Below, piece by piece: positions 38,850 to 59,210 of a DNA stretch of 64,000 nucleotides. This DNA is from Beroe ovata (Eukaryota; Ctenophora; Nuda; Beroida; Beroidae). The notes beneath the pieces are model-generated. The model was not told where the DNA came from and ran no database searches. It saw only the letters and a list, made by a program, of their open reading frames with translations. Location: positions 370,209 to 434,208 of the forward strand of contig CAMPET010000001.1 in assembly GCA_946803715.1 (NCBI GenBank), given 5' to 3'. Positions within the stretch are counted from its first letter, which is position 1. Every line of letters begins with the position of its first letter. The position numbers and the translations under genes were made by a program.

Positions 38850-39356
38850 GACTTTTAGTTTTAGAGACTGTGTCTGTACTCGATTTTTGCAGTGCTGAGT
38901 ACGCTTCGAGTTCACTTAACTTAACGTTTAACAGATCAAAGAGAGAGTCTTGAGAATTTGAGAACTTGGCTAATAAAGCTTTGCCAGTGCCTTTGTAATT
39001 GTATTATTAATGCTTATAGTAACTGGAATTGTAAATCAAAATGTATGCTCTGAACTAGAGCTCTCGCTATCTTGATCTGAAGGTGACGGTAAAGAAGTCA
39101 TTCTTAGGCTCAATTTTTGCAGCTGTATTTCAATAGTTGTTTTGGAATTCTATGACATATTGATATCATCATCTCATTCCCATGTTAACCCCGTGTATTT
39201 GTAAATAAAATTTAGATGCAAATCAAATACAAAGTCCACTGAAAGTGAATAATTTAGTGAATTCATTGTCAGATTTTATGTGACCGCTGTTTCTCGCGCC
39301 CTAGTGCCCTTCACTCCTTCAGCTTCACGTTCTTGCAACTGCATCATTGTTGTACT

Positions 39357-39469
39357 TGTAGGATTTCACCCTACCCTTGCTCATGCTGGCGGGATTTTAT
39401 CCCTGGCAATGGCATGCCGGCATGCCGGATTGAAAATCGCGCGCACCGACGGTAGGGTAAAATCCTACA
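39357..39469. mobile_element. MITE-like element with about 19-bp terminal inverted repeats
   Basis: The left end TGTAGGATTTCACCCTACC is matched by the right end, whose reverse complement is TGTAGGATTTTACCCTACC. The core contains a perfect CCGGCATGCCGG. The left end plus CCTTGCT...GGCGGGATTT recurs at 58709-58743, so this is a dispersed family. No transposase and no clear target duplication were seen. Confidence 0.6.
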
Positions 39470-39894
39470 ACATCATGATCATTGTCACTGTCAGTGTCAG
39501 AATTCATCTGATATGATAGTGATTTGTCAATCGATGATAGACCCGGACCCTGTCGAGAACTTCGTTTTGCGCGCGCGGCGCAATTCAAACTTTTTCTCAG
39601 ACAGCAAGCATAAGCCGCTTCGCGGTCTAATATCGCCAGACAACACCTATAATCATCATCTCTGCGCGCGCAAGATCAAGAATTAAATTCTTGCGCAGCG
39701 CGACACTGTTGACTGTTTAAACAGTGCAGAGTCTAGGTTGTCAGATGTTACCTGACCTGTTTCTCGCGCGCGCGCCTTCATCGAAGGCCTAGCCTGTTTC
39801 GGCAAGAATTCTTGCGCGCGCAGCGCAACTCCATGCCATTCGGTATTTGAATTTGATGAAGCAAACGCGTGGCGCTTGCCGGATGTTATCTCAA

Positions 39895-39945
39895 TCTGTC
39901 CACTGTTTCTTACGCGCGCGCCGCGCGCAAGAAACAGTGGACAGA
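39895..39945. repeat. Palindrome with 24-bp arms and CpG-rich centre
   Basis: Arms TCTGTCCACTGTTTCTTACG(CGCG) and its complement (one mismatch) around a 3-nt centre. It may be a fold-back element or the end of a CpG-rich repeat family. Confidence 0.85.
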
Positions 39946-40482
39946 CATTGTGATGTGTACTTATTGTGTTTTTATTCCTTTGATGAAAAAAACTATACAC
40001 CCGATTTCGATTGCAAGGAATATAATCGAAATCTCGCCATGAATATAATCGCTGGAACCTTACATGTTACATTGCGATCGTCAACTTCTCTGAATGCCTA
40101 TCTAGGCATTACCTATTATAGCCATTATTTTTATAAGCAACAAAATTCTTACATGAATTTGTTTCTAGTTTCGTATCTCATTTGGATTTGTTGTGGTGAA
40201 TATCAATTTCACTGAATTTGATTCAGACCATGAGGAAAATTTAGTATTTAGTAAATATTTAAATTTCCAATCAATTCTTTGAAGGGCCACTCTTTGTGAA
40301 GGTCCTGAAGAAGAGACTTGAAACTGTCAGTAGATTTGCGGTGAAAAAGTGTGTGGGTTTGATCCAAATGATTATATCTCATTGTCTATAATGTTCAATC
40401 ATCTGAAGCAAGTTACTGAATACATGTGTTTCTGTTAGAGGTTTAGAGGATAAGACAGGAAATTATTTGAAAAGAAAAAAAT

Positions 40483-47871
<7,389 letters not shown>

Positions 47872-48250
47872 GAAGTGGGGAATTTTGAAGAAATTACGCA
47901 TCAAACTGCAATCATAAATTGTTCCCGTAACTAGACGGTGTTTTACATAGACTACGACCACACTAATTAGAGTTGAGCTAATTAGTAATTACAGTTGAGC
48001 TAATTTACTAAGTTGACCAGCAAACTTGGAAATTACCCCCTATGTGTTTCGGCTCTTCATCAAAATTTCCAATTCAAGACCGAAAGTAAGTAGTCGGAGT
48101 TGTAGAATATATAATTGTATGAAACAATCCGTAACAAAATCTACAAAACGAACAACCTCAAACTAGAAAATCCCAGTAAAACATGAATTGTTCTACGCAC
48201 TGTCTTTGCTGTTTGCAGTGAATTTTCCAATCATCCAATCAATTATCCAA
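47872..48250. other. Short convergent intergenic spacer
   Basis: About 380 bp between the end of the zinc-finger gene and the stop codon of the minus-strand protease. Contains TAATTAGAGTTGAGCTAATTAG, a small imperfect duplication. It should hold both 3' UTRs. Confidence 0.5.
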
Positions 48251-50653
<2,403 letters not shown>

Positions 50654-50693
50654 CTTGAGAATGTGTGTTTACTGTGTTAGAAATTGAGGACTG

Positions 50694-50701
50694 CTTTTAT
50701 A
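50694..50701 (-). promoter_or_regulatory. TATA box of the cysteine protease gene
   Basis: TATAAAAG on the minus strand, inside CGCATATAAAAGCAG, 41 bp upstream of the ATG. With usual TATA-to-start spacing the 5' UTR would be only about 10-15 nt. This suits a highly expressed, tissue-restricted gene. Confidence 0.65.
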
Positions 50702-52248
50702 TGCGGTGGTTAAAATGTGGTTTTTATCAGGTGAAACTTCGGTCACGTTATCAGTCACGTTATAAGAACACGACACGATATTTATTGGTGGGAATAGAAA
50801 ATACTAGAACAAAATACCGGCGCTTATTTGTAAACCTTGTGACTCAGCACGATAAGCCCGATAAGGGCATAACGGAGGAATCACGCGTACAAGTGAGGGA
50901 AAGATAAGAGGGTAGTGCAACTTTTATCCTATCATTGCAAAATATATCATGAAGTTGGTGTTGGATTACATTTTCTGTGAGCAAAAACTCAAAGCAAATG
51001 TTTGAATTTTTGAGTTATTCGATTGGCTTAACTTGAATACAGGAGGACCAATGCTGACTCTGAGTATGTTGACTTTGAGTAGATAACACTCTGAGGATGC
51101 TTTCTCGTGAACTTCACTTCTAAAATGACCTCAACGGTTATCAGAAAGTATGACGTAGGATGAGGGAAGTGTGACGTCATACACGCACCTGGGATAAACT
51201 AGTGGGGTTTATACCTCTTCACATGACATTTAGTCCTCGAGAAGTGGATATGTACGTGGGAATCCCGCAAAGTGCTGGAGAACTGTATAATGCACTCATC
51301 TGCTTCAATTTCAACTGTCATGATGCGTCATCCAATTGCTCAAGGAATCGAAATCAAACCACGTGTATCTTCTCTCCGCTTTACTGACTGTAATAGAACT
51401 TCTAATATAGCAGCTCACCCAACGTCATTTTAGTAAGAGCTCTCTGTCTCCTCTTATACCGTAAAAAACCATAAAAAGTCCGATTATTCCGTACACGTCT
51501 CTCTCATCGCCTCTACTGATACTGTAACCAATTTGGTCAATCCAAGTTCGACTATGCATCAATTAATAGTCACGTGACATCACAGTGCAAGTCACGTGAC
51601 ATGGCGCCGCTTAGCAACGCGTGTTACGCAAAGTTGCCACGGCGCACCAATCACCTGACAGCCGGTGCTAATCGAGCTTCAGGCGTATTTAAAAATCCCT
51701 GCCATCCCATTCGTTGCCGGCTCAGAGACAAGCCACGTGACTCAGTCACGCAACGCGCCACGTGCAACGCTAAGTTGTCATGGAAACACGTAAGCGTCTA
51801 TAATTTAGTGTCACGTGGGTTGTCATGTGTTCGCGTCACTCCCGGAAAAGTGTTGACAGCTCTCTCTTGTTGTAGAACAGTCTGTCAACACGTTTCTCGG
51901 CGTGTTGTGGCGTGTTCGCTCTAGAGCTCGATTTATAATGTACTCGTACCGGCTGGAGCACACCATTTTCTGAGTTTTGAGTTGTGTTTGCGTTTCAACC
52001 GCGATCTTCAACGGACGCATGTCTTGGGAAGTTAGCCCCCGTATATGTACACAGATGGGTTTTCCATCAGTAAAAACGGATGCTCACACCTGGCCATGAT
52101 GTAACGTTTACTTCTTTAATGTTAAAAAGGTAAAAAACCGCGAGCAAAAATCTCAAAATTTGGAATTATTATCCCCCCTAGTAATATTATGATCTTGATA
52201 CTAAAGCTCTATCTAGATTCCTTTCTTTAACCCATTTCTTTATTTCAG
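50702..52248. other. Divergent promoter region with CACGTG cluster
   Basis: The region lies between the divergent protease and the 52.2-kb locus. At 51570-51835 there are repeated CACGTG sites, several in the form GTCACGTGAC, together with GTTGCCACGG and CGCAACGCGCCACGTGC. No coding exon is secure, although the 5' UTR exon(s) of the 52.2-kb locus are expected here. ORFs around 51202-51924 show no family motif. Confidence 0.5.
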
Positions 52249-52263
52249 TCTGATCCGTACGGC

Positions 52264-53544
52264 ATGCAACCCCTCAACCCCAACAACTTCCGAGTAGTGA
52301 CGAAGCAGGATGAGCTTGTCGAACAGTACGAACGAGGTTTGTCACATGTCATTTTATCACGTGTTATTTTATCACCCCACAATGACATCTGCTAATTTTG
52401 GCGTTCTCTTTTAGAGATAAGTGATCACTTAGAGAGATTCCATAGTTTTATCATTGTTATCTTGGGTTCTTGTCGGTCAACTCGGCTTTCAAAAGACGAC
52501 ATAATATGCCCGCTAAAATCTCATATGGCTTTAAACTCTCATTTCTCGAAAAAACGTTCATTCTTTTGCAGTTTTTCGAACGAGCACCATAATTTTAGCA
52601 GTTTACACTTTCACAAGTTTGTAAGACCAACATGATCTCCCTTTCAGAGATGCACTCGAAGCCGACTATGCTGAAAGTGTCAAAGCAGGAGAGAGTAGAA
52701 TCCATGAGGCCCAGTCCACTAGTTGTGGACGATGATGTGAGGACCAAAACTTGGGGTCCAGGGTCACCTCTGATGCATGTGAGTACCCAACCCCCCTAAC
52801 CAGAGTTCCCACCGGAATTTTATATTTGAAGTTCGGCATCAAATTTATCGATGCAGTTTCGGATGAAATTTCTCAGAGATATCTGAATTTTCAATTTTAA
52901 GGGAGAAGACGAAGACCATCACAGAGGCTAATATGGCAGAAGTGAGGAGATGAATCACTGAGATATCCTGAAATTTGGATCATCCTATATCCTAAGAATC
53001 CGTCATTCGAGCTCGGATTTTAGTTGAAAATGACTTCCTGATGATTGCCAGACTTTGTGGAGTCAATTATTCAACCATCAGCCGGCAGATATTGTTTAAT
53101 TGCTCGATTTATGCCAGCATAATTATATGATTACACGGAGTGAGAGCTTCTTCATATTCTTCATCTTCGATAATTTTCAGATTTTGAAGTATATATTATT
53201 CTTGACAGTGTTTCAGGCCAATCGTTGTTTTGTAATCGACTAGTTTTTTGCAAGTTCATCTTGTTTTCCAAACGGATTCTATAATGAGACAGTGGTGAAA
53301 GATTGGGATCCAGTCTTTTAATCTAATGTGTATCTGATCATATTATATCGAAGTGTATCCTAGATTATTCACGCCCTTGTCTCATTCGAGTTGTCCAATT
53401 TCCTGTTGTTGTTATACTTGGGTATTATCCAATACTTCACTTAAACTTTTGATTCGATTAGAATCAAGTTCGGTTCCGATTTGCTAACTAACCACCCCAT
53501 CCTTCTTATAGAGATACAATGGCTCGAACTTCCAAGACAGCTAA
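52264..53544 (+). CDS. Small unknown protein, ORF 1 of an overlapping pair, 3 exons
   Basis: I do not recognise this protein. Exons: from ATG 52264 (exon 52249-52336), 52648-52778, then 53512 to stop TAA at 53542-53544. It gives 78 residues. Introns are GT/AG and phases match. Content is polar and charged, starting MQPLNPNNFRVVTKQDE and with RPSPLVVDDDVRTKTWGPG in the middle. There is no signal peptide and no membrane segment. The exon is open upstream of the ATG (SDPYG) after an acceptor at 52248, so the start could lie in an unseen upstream exon. The frame ends inside exon 53512-53567, which also carries the start of ORF 2. Alternatively an error or unseen splice joins both frames into one protein. 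Confidence 0.5.
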
Positions 53545-54252
53545 GAAGGCTGCAACTGTGAAAAGAGGTAAGTTCTGGACAGTAACTTCTTCCATCCTCC
53601 CTGTACAAACCCCACTCCTCTATATCCCCCCTCAGTCCTCACCCATCCCCAAGATTTTCTCATCACTCCTCAAACTTCCCTCTAACAACCGCAATCTTAC
53701 CACCCTGACTCAAACAACCCCCATCTTACCACTCCTCACAACCCCCATCTTACCACTCCTCACAACCCCTATCCCATATCTCAGGACAGGACCAGCTCAC
53801 AGCTGAGGACTCCCTCCACAAACCACTGATTTCCGTCAAGAGGAGAAACAGATTCAGGTAATTACGAGGGAAACCTCCAAATTGTCTGTCGTTGCTAGAC
53901 CGCTGTCTGAGAATGAGTTTGAATAACTAACCCCAAATATATACTCCCAAATATACTCCATAACTCCCTTAGAATATTGTACTCCCTAATTAAGGGAGCG
54001 CTTTTCGACTATAACTTGTCCTAATGTCAGATTGAAAATGCGATTGTGTTTTGAACTGACACCTTGAATGAAAGAATTCTCGCCTTTTCATGATTAGATT
54101 CGCTGGCAGAGCTTTCATCATTCACCCAATTCCTTCTCCCCAGGGCTGCAGCTCTTCGTGAACTCGCAGAGTCCGTGAAGTCTGACCCCCACACGGGATT
54201 CACACTTGACTGTGAGGATGTGGTCCTCGTCAACTTGTCAGCTTCCTCCTAA
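53519..54252 (+). CDS. Small unknown basic protein, ORF 2 of an overlapping pair, 3 exons
   Basis: I do not recognise this protein. Exons: 53519-53567, 53785-53857, 54144-54252 give 76 residues, GT/AG and in phase. The N-terminus is very basic (MARTSKTAKKAATVKRG). A middle RRNRFRAAALRELAESVK helix and an acidic hydrophobic end (DCEDVVLVNLSASS) follow. The ATG lies 26 nt upstream of the ORF 1 stop in another frame, so one transcript would carry both. Splice phases across all three exons support translation in this frame at least from exon 53785 on. Nuclear location is possible from the basic start, but this is inference. Confidence 0.5.
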
Positions 54253-55437
54253 CGCGTGACGTGTCACCATGACGACACTCAGGTGACACGCGTGACTCCC
54301 ATATCACGCGCGTTACCATGGAGATTCACATCATGACGTCATATCACACACGTGTTGCACGTGAGTGCGTGCGGCAGGGAAGGGTGTTTTTCACAGATGT
54401 TCTGTACAGGTTGAACCTGGCAGAGGTGTTTTATCATAGACTCGTTTTTCTATAAGCGTGACGCTGCCAAAAATATCAAATATAAAAAACTGTGGTATTT
54501 GTTACTGTCTTCGATGCCAAGACTCTTCAAGTTTTACTTATATATTTGTTATTTGTAATTGTTTAAAGCTCAAAAACATATGATTATTTTTATACCATTT
54601 GTAATTGTATGATTACGTTTATTCAAGATGTATTAAACGCGTTAAAGTGGTTTTAGGACCATGGAAACGTAATTCGATTTCTAAGATAGTTTGGAAGCTA
54701 TCAATCCTGCTCAGTCTAACTGAGATGTGGATAGAAGTCATTTTTCTGATTTATTTAACACGATTGATTGATTTAACTTAAATTATATTTTTACGATTTA
54801 TTTAACTAGGTATTTTTATAAAATAAAGACGAAAAGTTTAAAAAAAATGAACATAAATTTTATATGAAGTTTTGAAAAAATGCATTTGATCCGATTTCTT
54901 TTAAGTATAACTTAATGTCTTATCTGTTCATATCAAGTTTTGTTAATAAAATTTAGTTCTTGTAAAATACCATCAAAAACTGTTTCACAATTCCTTGTCA
55001 TTTTGAAGAAAAAAGAATGCACTCATTTCCTTAAAACGTTCTACTTTTCCTAAAAATGTGTTTCTCTTGTCCAATTACACAATTTGGGTCAGACAAACAG
55101 GGTGTTCAAGATAAATGATGATAATTATTTACGCAAATGACACAAAATCACTCACTGAATAGTGAATATATGATAAGTTAATCATTTTGTTATTTAATCA
55201 CTAAAAGCTCAAAACTAAGTATCGATATAAGTTAAGATTTGTCATCAACAAACCAATTTGAGTGTGAAATTCCCAATTAAGCGTCAGAATAGGACAACCA
55301 TCACTCAATTTTACGATGTTTTGGCAGTTAAAAAGTCGAGTCTGAAGAATGATTTCCCTTGATTAATTCTAAATCAACAAATATTATAGAGCCACAGGTG
55401 GCAGGGATTCTACTTCATCCCAAACTAAGTATTTCTA
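54253..55437. other. Convergent intergenic spacer, AT-rich
   Basis: Just after the ORF 2 stop, at 54255-54375, lies a dense set of ACGTG/ACGCG sites with alternating CACGCG and CACGTG. The rest is strongly AT-rich and should contain the 3' UTRs of the 52.2-kb locus and of GTF2A1. An AATAAA-type signal is seen near 54822. Confidence 0.5.
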
Positions 55438-56688
55438 TCACCACTCCCCATCTCCAATCGCCTTATGGAAAACATGATCTTTACCGCCGATGTTCATCAC
55501 TCCTTCTTTCAAGTACAACTTCCACTTGTTCTTGCTACGGGTTATCTGAATGGTGTAGATCGTAAATAAGAGGTATCTTAGCAGATTTGATCCCTATTTC
55601 TTACCAATTTCTGGACAATGAACTTGAGAATTTATCAATTACCTATCCCGATTTGTGATTGTTCACACCCACCTTATCAAACAGACACACTACCACGTTA
55701 TCCGTGGCTTCGAATTCCGTATTCCCATCATCACTGTCATCATCTTCTGAATTCAACGGGTCGTCTTCTTCCTGGTGTCAAAATTATTGTAAATGAGATA
55801 AACTGCAACTCAGAATTCCAGAGGCCTGAGCGTCAATTTGCGAGCCCAGCGCGAAACTCAAAATCTACGGCCCGGCCAAGCTCTATGGCGCGCGCGCGCA
55901 CAATTGCACATGCCGCGCGAAAAGTAATGTGATTTGTACTTGTTGGCGAGAGAAAAACTAGCAATTGAGTTGGCACTGTCCGCGTTAATGAAAACTTGAC
56001 ATAAGCAGTCTGACTAGGGATGAAAGAACACCGCCGTGATAACTGAGTTTAGCAGTTGCACCTGTTATCCAATGTTCCATTCACAGTTAAATCCCAATGT
56101 ACAATATAGCTAACACCTGGCCTTGGTATAGAACGATTTCCAGCCCGCAGCTCTACCAAAAGATATAGTTGTGTACTTTCGCACGAATAACTCATTGACT
56201 CAGTTGTTGACAGAGAGCTCACATTCACGTTACACAAGATGTAAGACGTTGTGAATGTCTCATTACACAAGGAGGGGTAATGGGGCCAATCGATCGAGAA
56301 TCGATCCAGCGCCCAAAAATACACACGAATCGATAGTACATATGTAAATCTGCTTCGTCTTGTGATAGACCACACAGTGATCAAAATATTCTTTTCCCGC
56401 TCGCCGTGTGAAATTCCGCTAACTAAAATTATCGCAAAATTCCGATACTTACAACAGGGGATGCACCCTTATCAGGATCATCGAAGTTCGTCGTTCTGTC
56501 CCCTCCGACATCAATCTCCTCGTCAGTATCGTCGTTGTCGTCATCATCACTTTCCTCGCTGTCGACAAACTCACCTGTACAGAGTGTATGATTAGACGGT
56601 GTTTGCTAAGTACTGCACTCCCAGATTTCGCTTAAACTGTGAACAAGTTCCCAAAATAGATTTGACCAAAAACCTCGAATAAGCTCAT

Positions 56689-56750
<62 letters not shown>

Positions 56751-57702
56751 TATCGCTCTCAACTTACCAACATCCTCGTCCGAATCTCCTCCCCCATCCA
56801 ACTGAAGAACTACCTTCCTCCCTCTCCTTCTATCGCTTCTCTTCTCCTTACATTTGGGAACATGACATTTTCCTGTCGGAATCTTTACGCTGCTGCTGCT
56901 TTTTTCGCTGCTTGGATTAGCTGAGTGATCCTGAGTTATGATTATAGAGGGAAGAATCGGGCCGGGTATGGTATCCTGATTTGGCTCTCTGACGTCATCA
57001 TCATCACTCGTGACGTCACATGCTCCATCTACTTGTATAGAATCGCTCGCGTTGTTAAACTCGTTATTCGTTACCGTGGTAACCCCAGATAGCGAGGGAA
57101 ATGGGACGATGGGAGCAAACTGCTGCTGCGAACCTGTAGGAAGTGTGAACACGTGAGTGATGAGGTGATATGCAGCCCGCTGGTTCCATTTCCTCCCTGC
57201 GTCGTAATGTGTTTCATGTTTCCGCGATATAAGTCTAATTCAGGCTGGCAGAGGTCCAGTATAGCCTGACTGGGTTCCAACCGCAGAGCTATGACGGGGG
57301 CGGGTGAGAGATTGGAGAATCTTCATCGAAATTTGGTCATTTCTAGGTCCTAGCGAGTAATAATTCTTGTATGGAACATTCCTATACAGTGTTCTGTAGA
57401 TACATTTTAGTCGTTTTATAAGAGGGGGTGTTCAGTAATCACTGTTTGTTCACTGTACACTGTACATTGTACACTCCCTCTTTACAGATCACTAATTTTG
57501 CACAATACCTGATGCTTGTGCAGTGGCAGGCCGGCTCGGTGCAAGGGGAATGACTCTGGGGATCTGAGATTGAGGGGCAGGCAATTGAGCACCTGGGTGT
57601 TGCTGTGCGATGTTCTGTTGGTGTTGTATCTGTTGTAGGCGGGCCATGACATTAGTCTGTTGTTGTTGCTGTTGTTGTTGTTGTTGCTGTTGTTGTTGTT
57701 GC

Positions 57703-57739
<37 letters not shown>

Positions 57740-58388
57740 GCTGCTGCTGATGTTGTTGTTGTTGTTGCTGTTGTTGTTGTTGCTGCTGTTGTTGGTGCTG
57801 TTGCTGAACGACTTGAGACAGCAACCCAGGGATGTGTGCATTGAACGGAGCCCCAGTTGTTGCTGAAATGAAGAAATTGACCTGTTCATGATTGCTTATC
57901 GAAGATTAACAAAGTTAATCTGATGAGGTTGCTTATTAAGTCAAGACAGTGGCCAATTACCGGGTTGTGTGGTGGGTGTCTGATTTCTGTAGTTGTACTT
58001 ATAGATCTGTGTACGGGTTATGTAGTCTGGAGGGTTCATTGGGGGCTCAACTGCCCGTGTTGCTGATACTTTACTCTCCCATAACTGAGAGTATGGTAGA
58101 GGTAGTGAACGGGATTAAATTCATTGCTGCTAGAAAAGCAAGTATCAACTCAAAAGCAGGAAATACCGTTCTCAATTCTTGCAAAACACTTTCTTCGATT
58201 CCTTCATTCAAGAATGTTTCTCGGGAATTCTTGATTGTGTCATCGATCACCCGTTTGTACACCAATTGCTGAGAGTGAAAATATCAAACTATATCATAGG
58301 CAGAGACAAGCAACTGAACAAAGCTCAAATCACGACAAATCGGCCACAAAAAGATCCGTACCACGGTTGTTATTGATGTGTTGGCCAT
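55438..58388 (-). CDS. GTF2A1: Transcription initiation factor TFIIA large subunit, 8 exons
   Basis: Predicted 433-residue alpha/beta precursor of TFIIA, which with the gamma subunit stabilises TBP on TATA DNA. Exons: 58388-58362, 58268-58167, 58084-57961, 57862-57509, 57133-56768, 56574-56453, 55771-55673, 55545-55438 (1302 nt), all GT/AG and in phase. The N-terminal helical bundle is clear: VYKRVIDDTIKNSRETFLNE, VLQELRT, LWESK (about residues 12-48). A long Gln tract (about 104-160) and an acidic region (EEDDPLNSEDDDSDDG) follow. The C-terminal beta-barrel shows NVVVCLFDK, KNKWKLYLKEGVMNI and the end AIGDGEW, nearly as in vertebrates (IGDAEW). The taspase-like site region (VVLQLDGGGDSDEDV) matches the known QVDG cleavage area in position and character, with Q-L-D-G-G here. 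The start is the first ATG, giving MANTS as in vertebrates. Confidence 0.97.
56691..56750. repeat. (CAAT)n tetranucleotide array in GTF2A1 intron
   Basis: Fifteen perfect CAAT units. On the coding strand the array starts 18 nt after the exon 5 donor (exon end at 56768), inside a 193-nt intron. Confidence 0.97.
57657..57800. repeat. (TTG/CTG)n array coding for the TFIIA poly-Gln tract
   Basis: Mixed CAA/CAG array on the minus strand inside GTF2A1 exon 4, interrupted by two His codons. CAA dominates, which is typical of length-stabilised Gln tracts. Plus-strand poly-Leu and minus-strand poly-Asn ORFs here are shadows. Confidence 0.97.
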
Positions 58389-58472
58389 TCCACTCAGATG
58401 TCAAAGCGAAGGCAGCGTTACCGATCGCGAACTGCCTTTTATACCAATCCACCAACTCGTAAGAGCACATGA

Positions 58473-58978
58473 CCATTCCATGAGGTACATAAAACAGGCG
58501 TTTGAATTTTCGTGAAATCTATCAAATAGCTGGCTAACGCCTGTTAATCCAACGCGATTTCCTGACAAGAATAATTTTCCGAAGTTGGCGACAGGAAAAG
58601 GAATCGCGCGGCGCGACGATGCTGGTAAACCTCTAAAACCCAAATGTCATCATTTGCTATCAAAAAAGTTTCTGTAAATTGCATCTGCTGAGCCTTACAT
58701 TGCAAAATTGTAGGATTTCACCCTACCCTTGCTGGCGGGATTTNCCATTCCATGAGGTACATAAAACAGGCGTTTGAGTTTTCATAAAATCTATCAAATA
58801 GCTGACTAACGCCTGTTAATCCAACGCGATTTCTTGACAGGAATACTTTTCCAAAGTTGGCGACAGGTAAAGGAATCGCGCGGCGCGACGATGCTGGTAA
58901 ACCTCCAAAACCCAAATTTTATCATCTACTATCGAAAATTTTTCTTCAAGTTGCAGCTGCTAGCCTTGCATTGCAAAG
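58473..58978. repeat. Direct duplication of about 233 bp separated by a repeat end and an N
   Basis: Copy 1 is 58473-58705 and copy 2 is 58745-58978, about 90-95 percent identical by eye. Both start CCATTCCATGAGGTACATAA and include a GGAATCGCGCGGCGCGACGA block. Between them lies TGTAGGATTTCACCCTACCC, the terminal motif of the 39.4-kb MITE. Copy 2 begins directly after a single N (58744), which suggests a contig join. Confidence 0.9.
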
Positions 58979-59210
58979 GAAACTAAATGCTAAACAAGTG
59001 GAAGAAGATAAAAATTATATTAGAATTTTTCGGGAACGCCGCGCACATCTGCATCACCATAATTGCGCGGTGATGTGGTAGCGGTATGTATGGATTGTTG
59101 TTTAAATTTAAGTAGGAGCCTAGCAGTCATGTCGATTGTTCCCTCCGAATAAGTCCATAGTCCATACTCCATAATCAATCCATTTTAACTTTGCCTTGCA
59201 ATTATATATA

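Larger units (their letters stand above)
38850..40482. other. Repeat-rich spacer between receptor and zinc-finger gene
   Basis: The first few hundred bases are receptor 3' UTR. From about 39280 to 39945 the sequence holds many CpG-rich GCGCGC blocks mixed with GTTTCTCGCGC and AAGAATTCTTGCGCGC motifs, a MITE-like inverted repeat (39357-39469) and a 24-bp-arm palindrome (39895-39945). No gene is visible. Confidence 0.6.

Noticed and set aside
53519-53567. MARTSKTAKKA start taken as a histone H3 tail
   Set aside because: Only the first few residues resemble H3. The following exons have no histone fold sequence.
57482-57889. Poly-Leu (plus) and poly-Asn/Ser (minus) ORFs
   Set aside because: Other-frame shadows of the TFIIA Gln tract, whose frame is fixed by splice phase and flanking homology.
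58401-58915. Conserved minus-strand ORF present in both copies of the 233-bp duplication
   Set aside because: About half of the nucleotide differences change the residue, and no start or domain is convincing. It is a repeat, not a gene.
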